From the NCBI GenBank assembly GCA_949286165.1, contig CASDZK010000059.1, forward strand, positions 1-57,393: a stretch of DNA of 57,393 nt. The letters run 5' to 3'. The position numbers were made by a program, and so were the translations under genes. The notes under the pieces are model-generated. The model searched no databases, was not told the origin of the DNA, and worked only from the letters and a program-made list of their open reading frames with translations. Below are positions 44,881-54,500 of the stretch, one piece after another. Origin of the DNA: an uncultured Alistipes sp. Its GTDB lineage: Bacteria > Bacteroidota > Bacteroidia > Bacteroidales > Rikenellaceae. How positions within the stretch are numbered: the stretch's first letter is position 1; each line of letters opens with the position of its first letter.

Positions 44881-45561
44881 ATGCTGAAAATTGAGAATTT
44901 ATCCAAATGTTTCCGCACGGAAGAAATAGAAACCGTCGCGTTGAATTCCGTATCGCTTGAGGTAAAAGAGGGCGAATTCGTCGCGGTTATGGGACCCTCC
45001 GGATGCGGAAAATCCACCTTGCTGAACATTATCGGCTTGTTGGACAATCCCACCGAGGGCAAATATTATCTGGACGGCAGGGAAGTGGGAACGCTTCGGG
45101 AAAAAGACCGGACCCGGGTTCGCAAAGGCCGGATCGGATTCGTTTTCCAGAGTTTTAATTTGATCGACGAGCTGAACGTGTATGAAAACGTGGAATTGCC
45201 GTTGATTTATCTGAAGGTCAAAGCCCGTCAACGGAAAGAGATGGTCAACGGCATACTCAAACGGATGAATATCAGCCATCGGGCCGGACATTTTCCCCAG
45301 CAGTTATCTGGCGGACAGCAGCAGCGCGTAGCCATTGCCAGGGCCGTGGTCTTCGGGCCGAAATTGATTTTGGCCGATGAACCTACCGGAAATCTGGATT
45401 CGAAAAACGGGAAAGAGGTCATGGAATTGCTGACGGAACTGAACAAGGAAGGAACGACGATCGTCATGGTTACCCACTCCCAACACGACGCGCAATTCGC
45501 CCATCGTATCGTGAATCTGTTCGACGGGCAGATCGTGACCGATGTGAGAAATCGTTTGTAA
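44881..45561 (+). CDS. ABC transporter ATPase, LolD/MacB type
   Basis: A 226-residue ATP-binding subunit with Walker A GPSGCGKST (38-46), Q-loop 'GFVFQSFNLIDELNVYENVELPL' typical of the LolD/MacB/FtsE group, signature 'LSGGQQQRVAIARAVV' and Walker B 'LILADEPTGNLDSKNG'. It energises the two FtsX permeases encoded just upstream. Last gene of the efflux operon. A weak 6-bp hairpin follows, but I see no strong terminator. Confidence 0.95.
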   Translation: MLKIENLSKCFRTEEIETVALNSVSLEVKEGEFVAVMGPSGCGKSTLLNIIGLLDNPTEGKYYLDGREVGTLREKDRTRVRKGRIGFVFQSFNLIDELNVYENVELPLIYLKVKARQRKEMVNGILKRMNISHRAGHFPQQLSGGQQQRVAIARAVVFGPKLILADEPTGNLDSKNGKEVMELLTELNKEGTTIVMVTHSQHDAQFAHRIVNLFDGQIVTDVRNRL

Positions 45562-45730
45562 CGGAACGATAAAGCTGTTCCGCAAAGTTGAACTGGCCGA
45601 TCTATTTTATAATTTCCAACAGATGTTCCCCAAATACTTCACATAACGTTTTCGGATGCTCAAGAATGAAGAAGCGTGAAACGCATGACCATCCTTGGCA
45701 GATGGAAGTATTTGGAAGAATATCTGTTGG

Positions 45731-47176
45731 TCACAATGTCTTTTCCATTTGGGCGAAAAATGCCGAGTCCGCCACCAACGGTTTCTGTGCCTGCATGACG
45801 ATATGTTTATGAGAATCGATCAACATGTAGGCAGGGTAAGAATGAACATCGTGATTTTTATACAGGTCCGAAAACAGAGCCAGAGAAGTGCGTATATGAC
45901 ATCCCTGCAAATCCAGATATTTGATAAGGTCGCCCCATGGGGTATTCTTGTCGGGATCTATAGCGACGTACAATATCTTGATCCCTTTTTCTTTTAAAAA
46001 ATTTTCCAATTCGGTTTTATCCGCTATTTCCGACTTTCGGGGCGCTTTGTTCGGGAACCAGAAAATGACGAACAGCGGATTTTCCGGAAAAAGATTCAGC
46101 AGTTTTTCAAACGATTCGATCAAATCCCCGTTTCCGATAAAAGAGATGCCTGCCGAAAAATTTTGTTCGGACGTTCGTCTGAAAGCGTTTATCTCGTCGA
46201 TGCAATAGTTGAAAAAAGGACGGTATTCGCTTTTCGGATAGGTATTTTCAAATTGGTCGAACAGATCAATCAGGGTCGTATCGTAACGGTTGTCTTTCTC
46301 TATGGCCCGATATAATTGATCGGCCAGCACGTATTCCTGTACTTCTTCCGGCAAATAACGTTCGCAAAGATAATAGGTATGCTGCATCGGCGAAAGTTTC
46401 GCAGCGGAAGAATCTTTGGTCAGTTGCAACATCTTCAAATATAAATCGGTATATGCCGAGAACCACCTGCAGGCTTGCAGTTCTTTTGTCGGAGGATACG
46501 CCTTACTGATTTCTTCCCAAGTTTCCGAATATCCCGCATACATGGGGACACCTTGATGTATCTCCCGGATGCGGTTGTTTTTAATCACGCTTCCCATGGA
46601 ATACAACTGATAATACAACAGGTTTTCAGCAGCTTGTTCAAAAAAAGAATAAGATATTTTTTCGGATTTCAGCAATATTTTGAATTGTCGGATTTCAGTT
46701 TCGGCCAGATTCATGAATTGTCGTCGCATTCGCACTGCAGAAGTGTCTGCAGGCGGGAGGGTATAGTCGCGTATTCCCCGGTATTTTCCAAGGTTTTGGT
46801 CGCGATAGATTTCTCCGTACAATTTTTGTCCGGCACTGTTGTCTCCACTGATGAAAGGCTGGTCGAGCCGGGCATTATATTCGATGAAAATTTCATTACC
46901 GGCTTGCAATAACAAAGGGATTTCCGTTTGTCGGATATGCAACGATATTTGGGCGTATTTTTCGATTTCTATCGGAATTTTATACGTCCGGTTAGGATAT
47001 ATCATAAACGTATCCCGGTTGAGCGGAAACCATGTATCGTGTACGGGTTTGTCGATGATAACTGTTTCGGGGCCACTGCCGTGAAACAAAAAAGATATTT
47101 CGGCTGTGGTCCATTTTTTCTGACATCCGAATAACAGCAATCCCCCTAAAATTATCCATATTTTTAGTGTATTCAT
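45731..47176 (-). CDS. Thioredoxin-fold lipoprotein without the CXXC motif
   Basis: A 481-residue protein with lipobox LLFGC (Cys18). The N-terminal ~120 residues resemble the beta-sandwich seen in Bacteroidota TlpA/DUF4369-like lipoproteins ('IPLLLQAGNEIFIEYNARLDQPFISGDNSAGQKLYGE'). A helical middle and a C-terminal thioredoxin-like domain (~350-481: 'NPLFVIFWFPNKAPRKSEI ... ILYVAIDPDK ... YPAYMLIDSHKHIVMQAQ') follow. At the usual CXXC place the residues are FPNKAP, so disulfide exchange by this site is not possible. The cis-Pro is present (SYPAYML). Start at 47176 by the lipoprotein signal; the frame extends upstream to 47275 into the next gene. It probably shares a transcript with the EamA gene, whose stop is 16 bases upstream. 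Role unknown. Confidence 0.85.
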   Translation of the reverse strand: MNTLKIWIILGGLLLFGCQKKWTTAEISFLFHGSGPETVIIDKPVHDTWFPLNRDTFMIYPNRTYKIPIEIEKYAQISLHIRQTEIPLLLQAGNEIFIEYNARLDQPFISGDNSAGQKLYGEIYRDQNLGKYRGIRDYTLPPADTSAVRMRRQFMNLAETEIRQFKILLKSEKISYSFFEQAAENLLYYQLYSMGSVIKNNRIREIHQGVPMYAGYSETWEEISKAYPPTKELQACRWFSAYTDLYLKMLQLTKDSSAAKLSPMQHTYYLCERYLPEEVQEYVLADQLYRAIEKDNRYDTTLIDLFDQFENTYPKSEYRPFFNYCIDEINAFRRTSEQNFSAGISFIGNGDLIESFEKLLNLFPENPLFVIFWFPNKAPRKSEIADKTELENFLKEKGIKILYVAIDPDKNTPWGDLIKYLDLQGCHIRTSLALFSDLYKNHDVHSYPAYMLIDSHKHIVMQAQKPLVADSAFFAQMEKTL

Positions 47177-47192
47177 AAGTATTCGGGGAATA

Positions 47193-48107
47193 TTAAGATT
47201 GTTCGGCTTCCATATCGGCTCTCGATTTACTTTGCGTAACGATATAAACTCCGGAAAAAACCAGAATGACCGCAATGATTTTTACCGGACCGAAACTGTC
47301 CATCCCCCATAGAACGGCCAGAACCGAAGCAACGAGAGGTTGTACGTAGTTGTACATACAAGCCACCGTAGGACGCAGTAACCGCTGTCCTATCGGAATC
47401 AGCAAATAAGGAATGAAGGTGGCACCCAATACGACGAACCCGATTCCCCAGAAAACCGAAACGGGTAACAAGGTAAACTCGATAGCCGTTATTTGATGAT
47501 AGGAAAAAGGAATACAACATACCGATGCGTACATGAACATCCATTTCATGATTGTAATCGGCGAGTATCTGGATATCAGGTCTTTGAACAGGACGAAATA
47601 AACGGAAAACGAAATTTGAGCCAGCAGACATAACAGGTCGCCCGCGATACTGTTGCCGTTGCTGCTCGAGGTTTGTCCGCTGCTCAGTATCAACAATAAG
47701 GCCCCCAACGCGCCAATGAACACTCCGGTTATTTTTTTCCCGGTTACCGGTTCTTTCAAATAAAACGCGGCGATAATCATGGTAATGATGGGCGTGGTCG
47801 TTGTCACGATGGAAGCGTCGATGGGGGAAGTTAAGGAAACACCTATGATGAACGAGCCCTGATTGAATACGATACCGAACAGAGCGGCGAAAAATAACAG
47901 AGCCAGATCTTTTGGGGGAACATTCTCTTTGGGACCGAACAGGGAAGCAACCCAGAACGCTACGGCAGCGCCTAACATTCGAAAAGTAGTCAGTGCAAAG
48001 GGATTGATTCCGGATTGCAATACGGCTTTCGATACAGGAGCCATACATCCCCACATGACGTTGGCACTCAGCATGGCTATGTGTCCTCGATAACTCTTTT
48101 TTTCCAT
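47193..48107 (-). CDS. EamA/DMT-family transporter
   Basis: A 304-residue protein with ten membrane helices in two homologous EamA halves ('MLSANVMWGCMAPVSKAVLQSG' and 'LLCLLAQISFSVYFVLFKDLI'). The first half ends in 'GVFIGALGALLLILSS' and the second in 'LRPTVACMYNYVQPLVASVLAVLWGMDSFGPVKIIAV', as in drug/metabolite exporters (RhaT/YdcZ-like, amino-acid or metabolite export). Substrate unknown. First gene of a two-gene unit with the thioredoxin-fold lipoprotein. A minus-strand -7 box lies 21 bases upstream. Confidence 0.92.
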   Translation of the reverse strand: MEKKSYRGHIAMLSANVMWGCMAPVSKAVLQSGINPFALTTFRMLGAAVAFWVASLFGPKENVPPKDLALLFFAALFGIVFNQGSFIIGVSLTSPIDASIVTTTTPIITMIIAAFYLKEPVTGKKITGVFIGALGALLLILSSGQTSSSNGNSIAGDLLCLLAQISFSVYFVLFKDLISRYSPITIMKWMFMYASVCCIPFSYHQITAIEFTLLPVSVFWGIGFVVLGATFIPYLLIPIGQRLLRPTVACMYNYVQPLVASVLAVLWGMDSFGPVKIIAVILVFSGVYIVTQSKSRADMEAEQS

Positions 48108-48127
48108 CTTTTCCTCAAGTTATGCTG

Positions 48128-48135
48128 CAAAAGTA
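48128..48135 (-). promoter_or_regulatory. -7 box TACTTTTG before the EamA gene
   Basis: TACTTTTG on the minus strand matches TAnnTTTG, 21 bases before the ATG at 48107. No -33 match at the right distance. Confidence 0.45.
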
Positions 48136-48474
48136 ATGGTTTCTGAAGAATAACGTATTTAGAGCCTGTTTAAATTTTAATTGCTGTTTTTATTATGGCT
48201 GTTTTCAAGCTGTTTTTTTCTTCTTTTGAGGAAGTATGGAGAGACGATACGACCGGAAAAAATTGTAAAAAGGATAAGAAAATAGAAACAACCACTTATA
48301 TGTCAGATAAAACTCGTGATCAACGGTATGTGCTGAAAAAGTCTGCTCCCTTCACGAATGAAAAACACGACACATGATTCGCTGCTGTCGGAAATCGATT
48401 CGTATTTCGTATGGATCCGGAGAGCTTCATGACAACAATCAGAGATGAACGGATTTGATCTTGGCAGAATTCGT
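48136..48474. other. ~340-bp intergenic region without a gene
   Basis: A 60-codon plus-strand frame (48195-48377) has no recognisable motif and an unnatural end, and I reject it. AGAGCCTGTTTAAATTTTAA at about 48161-48180 resembles short sequences I associate with edges of Bacteroidota repeats, but only one copy is here. GATGAACG/CGTTCATC (48443-48450 and 48472-48479) forms an 8-bp hairpin across the response regulator stop and may be a weak terminator. Confidence 0.4.
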
Positions 48475-49191
48475 TCATCCGGAAATAGACGTCATTTTTT
48501 TAGCTGTTAGCGTTTCGTAAGTTTTTTCGGCATATTGCCGACCTATGGGAATCGTCATTTCACATCCGGTCAGTTGGATTTCTCGTTTAGTAAACCGTTC
48601 CACTTTGTTCACGGATACGATATAGGAACGGTGTACCCGGATAAACCCGCTAGCAGGCAATATGTCCCGCATGGTTTTCAGACTGGTCCGGGAAAGGATG
48701 GGAGAACCCGATGTCCGGAAAATCCGGGTGTAGTTTTCCATCGCTTTTATATAGAGAATATGACTGATCGGAAGAGTTATATTGTTGTATTCCTGTTTAA
48801 TGACGATACTTTTCGGTGTTTTCTCATGACGGACTTTAATACGTCGAAGTCCTTTTTCTACCGCTTGAACGAAACGGTCGTAAGAGAACGGTTTGTGCAG
48901 GAAATCCACGGCATCGAGATTAAATCCTTCGAGGGCGTACTGCGCATGAGCCGTAGTAAATATGAAACAACTCTCCTTCGGTAACGTGTGGGCGATTTCC
49001 AATCCGCTAATGCTGTTCATTTCGATATCCAAAAATACCAGATCGGGCTTTCGTCTGGCGATTTCCTGCAAGCCGAGGCGAGGTTCGCTGAAAGTCGTCA
49101 GGCTCATGTTTCCCATCCGTTCGCAGAATCGGCTGATAATAAGCAGAGCCAACGGTTCGTCGTCGATAGCGATACAGGTAATTTTTTTCAT
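48475..49191 (-). CDS. LytTR-family response regulator
   Basis: A 238-residue regulator. The receiver is residues ~1-120 ('AIDDEPLALLIISRFCERM', phospho-acceptor Asp55 in 'LVFLDIEMN', 'FTTAHAQYALEGFNLDAVDFLHKPF' with Lys). The LytTR DNA-binding domain is ~135-235 ('ISHILYIKAMENYTRIFRTSG' and 'FIRVHRSYIVSVNKVERF'). LytTR proteins bind paired ~9-bp direct repeats 12-13 bases apart; such a pair lies in the divergent intergenic region (50280-50313). It overlaps its kinase gene by 4 bases (ATGA). Confidence 0.94.
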   Translation of the reverse strand: MKKITCIAIDDEPLALLIISRFCERMGNMSLTTFSEPRLGLQEIARRKPDLVFLDIEMNSISGLEIAHTLPKESCFIFTTAHAQYALEGFNLDAVDFLHKPFSYDRFVQAVEKGLRRIKVRHEKTPKSIVIKQEYNNITLPISHILYIKAMENYTRIFRTSGSPILSRTSLKTMRDILPASGFIRVHRSYIVSVNKVERFTKREIQLTGCEMTIPIGRQYAEKTYETLTAKKMTSISG

Positions 49192-50189
49192 TGCAGATGA
49201 ATGGTTAAGCGGGTTTTAAAACGTCTGTTTTCATGACGAACAGACAACGTAAATCTGTTAGGATATTGCAGTTCCAACCGTTTGCGGCAATTTTCGATGC
49301 CTATGGCTGAGTCGTCCGTCGGTTTTTCTTTCATGATATCGTTTTCAGTTTCAAATTGCAACACGCCTTCTTTTACGATAATGCGGATGAATATTTCACA
49401 ATCCTCGTCGGATGAAGTGCCGTATTTGAAAGCGTTTTCCACGAAAGTGATGAGTATCATGGGAGGAATTTGTATCTGTCCGTTATCCGTATGGTGTTCG
49501 AAGGTAACGCGTGTATGTCGGTTGAGCCGGAGGAGCTGCAGATCGATGTATTGTCGTATGTAATCGATTTCGTTGCTTATGGCGATCGTTTCGGCCGTGG
49601 TTTGCGAATACATGTATTTTAGGATATTTGCGAATTTGATAAACGCGGATTCCGTCCGATCCGACTGGGTCAGAATCAGTCCGTACAGCGTATTCAACGT
49701 ATTAAACAAAAAATGAGGATTGATTTGCGCTTTGTACAGGGCCAGTTCGGCTTTATCTTTTTCCGTTTCGAGTTCCTGTTTCGAGAAAATCTGGCGGAAA
49801 AGCTCGAAAGACAGAGAGATGGATAAACTGAATCCGGTAACGATGAGAAAAAAGAACCAAACGGTTTGAGCACGTAAGTGCCTGCGAAAATTGATGGTTA
49901 AGGAAGAGTCCGAATTTTCGGGCAAAGGGTATACGCTGATAAGTTCGGTTATGCCTAATAAAATGCCCAATAGCAACAAAATACGTCCGAACTTCCGCTG
50001 AATGAAAAGCGATGGAATATTGATTTTGCGATAAGTAAAATAGAGTGCGTAAAGATATAGGATCAATATCAAGGTAAAGTTGGGATGATGCACAATCCAT
50101 CGATCTACCGGAACCAGCATGATGATGAGCGGCAGAATGATGATACAGAAAAACAGGTCGATATAAACGGCGATTTTCGCGTATTTCAT
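49188..50189 (-). CDS. LytS/YehU-type sensor histidine kinase
   Basis: A 333-residue kinase with about four N-terminal membrane helices (to ~residue 130), a short coiled coil ('RQIFSKQELETEKDKAELALYKAQ'), and the His_kinase domain with phospho-acceptor His159 in 'QINPHFLFNTLNTLYGL'. A HATPase end has 'PPMILITFVENAFKYG' and 'GIGIENCRKRLELQYPN'. No large periplasmic domain, so a membrane signal is likely. Partner of the LytTR regulator it overlaps, and transcribed divergently from the RND pump operon. Confidence 0.93.
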   Translation of the reverse strand: MKYAKIAVYIDLFFCIIILPLIIMLVPVDRWIVHHPNFTLILILYLYALYFTYRKINIPSLFIQRKFGRILLLLGILLGITELISVYPLPENSDSSLTINFRRHLRAQTVWFFFLIVTGFSLSISLSFELFRQIFSKQELETEKDKAELALYKAQINPHFLFNTLNTLYGLILTQSDRTESAFIKFANILKYMYSQTTAETIAISNEIDYIRQYIDLQLLRLNRHTRVTFEHHTDNGQIQIPPMILITFVENAFKYGTSSDEDCEIFIRIIVKEGVLQFETENDIMKEKPTDDSAIGIENCRKRLELQYPNRFTLSVRHENRRFKTRLTIHLQ

Positions 50190-50238
50190 TTCTATTTCTT
50201 TAGCTGTACGGGCGGGGGGGAGAAGCGTTATACATATA

Positions 50239-50269
50239 CAAAGGTAAGAGTTTCCTGTTAATCCACCAA
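50239..50269 (-). promoter_or_regulatory. Promoter of the LytS/LytTR operon
   Basis: On the minus strand TTG (plus 50269-50267), a 20-base spacer and TACCTTTG (plus 50246-50239), the Bacteroidota -33/-7 pair at normal spacing, about 50 bases before the kinase ATG at 50189. The LytTR repeats begin 11 bases upstream of the -33, suggesting autoregulation. Confidence 0.72.
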
Positions 50270-50277
50270 TCGTCTTT

Positions 50278-50313
50278 GTCGTTTGTCATCACATTCTTGC
50301 CGTTTGTCATCAC
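50278..50313 (+). promoter_or_regulatory. LytTR-type operator: two direct repeats 21 bp apart
   Basis: CGTTTGTCATCAC occurs at 50280-50292 and again at 50301-50313, identical, 21 bp apart (two helical turns). The core CGTTTGT fits the LytTR domain consensus [CA]GTTN[AG][TG]. The pair sits between the divergent kinase/regulator and RND operons, just upstream of the RND -33 region, the usual place for activation. Confidence 0.7.
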
Positions 50314-50333
50314 TTTTTCCGGCTTCGAGTAAT

Positions 50334-50341
50334 TATGTTTA
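50334..50341 (+). promoter_or_regulatory. Candidate -7 box of the RND pump operon
   Basis: TATGTTTA differs by one base from TATGTTTG. The spot 19-21 bases upstream has no TTTG but adjoins the second LytTR repeat, as expected for a promoter that needs an activator. It would leave a ~70-base leader before the ATG at 50418. Confidence 0.35.
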
Positions 50342-50417
50342 ATTTTATCCGTTTCCTAAAAAAAGGATGCAAAATAAAGTGTAATTAAATAACCCATATT
50401 AAAAGAATAAAAATAAA

Positions 50418-51512
50418 ATGAAGCATTTTGTGATTATCGCAATCTGTTTGTCGTTGTTCGTTTCCTGTAAAAATCAGCAGCAGCAGGAAGAGACGGCAGC
50501 GACATACAAGACTTTAACCGTGGCGTTGAGCGACCGAATGATGAAATCCGGCTATTCGGCGAAAATCCGGGGACGTCAGTACGTCGAAATTCGTCCGCAG
50601 GTAAGCGGTATTATTACAGAAATTCGTATGAATGAAGGCGATGTCGTCCGTAAAGGACAAACGCTTTTTATTATCGATCAGGTTCCTTATAAAGCCGCCC
50701 TTGAAACGGCAATGGCTAACGTGAAAAGCGCCGAAGCCAAATTGGCTACTGCGCATTTGACCGCCGAAAGCAAGGAAGCGCTTTTCAAAGAAAATGTAGT
50801 GTCTGAATTTGATCTCCAAACGGCTCGTAACGATCTGGCTGAAGCCAAAGCCGCGTTGGCGCAAGCGAAGGCACAGGAAACGAATGCTCGCAACGATCTT
50901 TCTTATACGGAAGTAAAAAGTCCGGTGGACGGTGTGGCCAGTATGATTCCTTACCGTGTAGGGGCTTTGGTCAGCAGCAACATTGAAGAACCGTTGGTTA
51001 CGGTAGCGGACGACAAAGAAATTTATGCATATTTTTCTCTGGACGAAAATCAGATTCTCGATTTGATGCAGCAGTACGGTTCATTACAGCAGGCCATGGA
51101 GCAAATGCCTGAGGTGGAACTGATGCTGAGCAACGGCAAAACGTATGCCCATACGGGCCGCATAGATGCAATTAGCGGTACGATCAATGAGAGTACCGGA
51201 GTGGCGAGCCTGCGGGCTGTTTTCTCCAATCCGGAGCAGTTGCTTCGTAACGGAGGAAGTGGCACCGTGGTTATCCCGACCGTGCGCAAATCATGTATCG
51301 TAATTCCTCAAGCGGCTACTTACGAGCTGCAAAACCGCGTTTTCGTTTACAAAGTCGTGGACGGCAAGGCACAGTCGGCTCCGATAACGGTATTCAAACT
51401 GAATAACGGTACGGAATATATCGTGGAATCGGGACTTGAACCGGGCGACGTTATTATTGCCGAAGGCGCAGGCCTAGTGCGTGAAGGAACGGTAATCAAA
51501 ACTCAAGAATAA
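50418..51512 (+). CDS. RND efflux periplasmic adaptor (AcrA/MexA-like) lipoprotein
   Basis: A 364-residue adaptor with lipobox LFVSC (Cys17). It has a split lipoyl domain ('VEIRPQVSGIITEIRMNEGDVVRKGQTLFIID' and 'NDLSYTEVKSPVDGVASMIPYRVGALVSS'), an alpha-hairpin between them ('AEAKLATAHLTAESKEALFKENVVSEFDLQTARNDLAEAKAAL'), a beta-barrel ('DKEIYAYFSLDENQILDLM') and a C-terminal membrane-proximal domain ('ESGLEPGDVIIAEGAGLVREG'). It links the AcrB-like pump to the outer membrane channel. First gene of an operon; the next begins 9 bases on. Confidence 0.95.
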   Translation: MKHFVIIAICLSLFVSCKNQQQQEETAATYKTLTVALSDRMMKSGYSAKIRGRQYVEIRPQVSGIITEIRMNEGDVVRKGQTLFIIDQVPYKAALETAMANVKSAEAKLATAHLTAESKEALFKENVVSEFDLQTARNDLAEAKAALAQAKAQETNARNDLSYTEVKSPVDGVASMIPYRVGALVSSNIEEPLVTVADDKEIYAYFSLDENQILDLMQQYGSLQQAMEQMPEVELMLSNGKTYAHTGRIDAISGTINESTGVASLRAVFSNPEQLLRNGGSGTVVIPTVRKSCIVIPQAATYELQNRVFVYKVVDGKAQSAPITVFKLNNGTEYIVESGLEPGDVIIAEGAGLVREGTVIKTQE

Positions 51513-51521
51513 ACGACGGCC

Positions 51522-54500
51522 ATGAAAATCAGAACATTTATCGACCGCCCCATATTGGCAGGGGTTATTTCCGTCATTATTCTTATTGTCGGATTGATCG
51601 GGCTTTCGCAACTGCCGGTCGAACAGTTTCCTGAAATCGCTCCGCCTACCGTCAGCGTATCCGCTTCTTATACGGGCGCCAATGCCGAAACGGTGCTGAA
51701 AAGCGTAGTCGTTCCGATAGAAGAGGCGCTTAACGGCGTGGAAAACATGATGTACATGACTTCCACAGCCACCAATACCGGGTCGGCAAGGATTACCGTT
51801 TATTTCCGACAGGGGACCGATCCGGATATGGCGACGGTAAACGTGCAGAACCGTATTGCTTCGGCTCAGGGATTGTTGCCGGCCGAAGTGACCCGCAGCG
51901 GCGTTAATGTCCGCAAACGGCAAACCAGTAACATTAAGGCGTTGGCGCTTTACAGTCCGGACGATTCATTCGATGAAAGTTTCCTAAACAACTATCTGAA
52001 AATCAATATCGAACCTCGTTTGGCCCGAATCGCCGGAGTAGGAGAAGTCAATGTCATGGGATCCGACTATTCGTTGCGCATCTGGCTCGATCCGGGGAAA
52101 ATGGCTAAATACGGGCTTGTTCCTTCCGACATTACGACAGTTCTTGACGAACAGAATGTGGAATCGCCTACGGGAACGTTGGGGGCGGAATCGAAAAATA
52201 CCTTCCAATATGTATTGAAATATCGCGGGCGTTATGAAGAGGAAAGGGACTATGGCAATATGGTTATCCGTTCGTTGCCCAATGGCGAGGTGTTGCGATT
52301 GAAAGACGTGGCAAACATCGAACTGGGTTCCCGGACTTATACCTATATCGGGGAAGTGAGCGGACATCCCGGCTCCAACTGCATGATCGCCCAGACTTCA
52401 GGTTCGAATGCCAACGAGATTATCGAAGAGATCGACAAAGTAGTGGCGGAAATTTCGAAGACACTTCCCAAAGGCATGGAACTGGTGGACCTGATGAGTT
52501 CGAAGGATTTTCTCGACGCGTCTATTAAAAACGTGATTAAAACGTTGGTGGAAGCCATCATTCTGGTTATTCTGGTTGTGTACGTGTTCCTGCAAAGTTT
52601 CCGGTCCACCTTCATTCCGGCAGTGTCAATCATCGTTTCCCTGATCGGGACTTTCGCTTTTTTGTATGCCGCCGGATTCAGTCTGAATATGTTGACGCTG
52701 TTCGCTCTGGTATTGGTCATCGGTACGGTGGTAGACGACGCTATAGTGGTTGTCGAAGCGGTTCAGGCCAAGTTCGACGAAGGGTACAAATCGTCTTACT
52801 TGGCGACTATCGATGCGATGGGGGGAATTACCTCCGCTTTGGTCACTACCACTTTCGTGTTTATGGCCGTATTCATTCCCGTTAGTTTCATGGGGGGCAC
52901 TACCGGTACATTCTACACCCAATTTGGACTTACGATGGCTGTAGCGGTAGGTATTTCGCTGATCAACGCCATGACGCTGAGTCCTGCGCTTTGCGCCTTG
53001 ATTATGACGCCTCATGCCAATGTCGCCCAAGGAGAAAAAATGAGTTTTTCCTCTCGTTTTCATATCGCTTTCGATACGGCTTTCCATCGTATGGTGGCGA
53101 AATACAAAACAGGCGTGTTGTTCATGTTGAAACGCAGATGGCTGACCGGGATATTACTGGTAGTGGCTTTGTGCGGTCTGTTTTTCCTAATGAAGACCAC
53201 TAAGACCGGTTTGGTTCCTCAGGAAGATATGGGAACCATTTTCGTGGATGTGAGGACTTCGCCCGGCAGTAATTTGGAAGAAACAAAAATCGTAATGGAC
53301 GAAATAGACCGGCGGATCAAGACCATTCCCCAAATTCGGATCTTTTCCAAAGTAACAGGGAACGGTATGATTAGCGGTCAAGGTGCTGCCAACGGGATGT
53401 TTATTATTCGGTTAAAAAACTGGGATGAACGCCCGGAAAAGCAAGATGGAATAAATGCCGTTATCGATGAAATATACCGGCTTACGGCAGATATTTCCTC
53501 GGCAGATATTATGGCTTTCGCGCAACCGATGATTCCCGGCTATGGTGTGAGTAGCGGTTTTGAAATTTATGTTCAGGACCAAAAGGGCGGTTCTATCGAG
53601 GATCTGCTGAAATATACGCGTCAGATGATCGACAAATTGAACGCCCGACCTGAAATTGCCCGGGCTACCACTTCTTTCGATACGAAATTTCCTCAGTATT
53701 TGGTAGAGGTGGATGCGGCCCGGTGCAAGCGTAACGGGGTATCGCCGACCGACGTGTTGAACGTATTGTCGGGATATATCGGCGGGAATTATGCTTCGAA
53801 CATGAACCGCTTTTCAAAACTTTACCGGGTTATGGTACAGGCTTCTCCTGAATATCGGTTAGATACGGAAGCGTTGAATAATATGTTCGTACGCAATTCT
53901 GACGGAGAAATGTCGCCTGTCAACCAATATTTGACATTGACTCGCGTATATGGGGCCGAAACACTGACTCGTTTTAACCTTTTCTCCGCTATTTCCGTAA
54001 ACGGAATGCCTGCCAACGGCTACAGCTCAGGACAAGCGATACAGGCCGTACGTGAAGTGGCGGCCGAAACTTTGCCTGCGGGATACGGTTTCGAGTTCGG
54101 GGGAATGTCACGAGAAGAAGCGGGAACAGGAAGTTCCACTACGATTATTTTTATCATCTGCGTGGTGTTCATTTATCTGATTTTGTGTGCGCTTTACGAA
54201 AGTCTGTTCGTTCCTATCGCAGTCATTTTGTCGGTTCCCTTCGGTCTGGCCGGGAGTTTCCTCTTTGCTAAGATGTTCGGACTCGAAAATAATATTTACC
54301 TGCAGATCGGATTGCTCATGTTGATCGGATTGTTGGCCAAAACGGCCATTTTGCTTACGGAATATGCTTCCGAACGGCGTAAACAGGGAATGTCTATTCC
54401 GCAGGCGGCCATATCTGCCGCCCAGGTACGTCTGCGTCCTATTCTGATGACCTCTTTGACGATGATTTTCGGGATGTTGCCTCTGATGGTCGCTACGGGT

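Noticed and set aside
48195..48377. 60-codon plus-strand frame between EamA and the LytTR regulator
   Set aside because: No motif, no promoter, no conserved feature.
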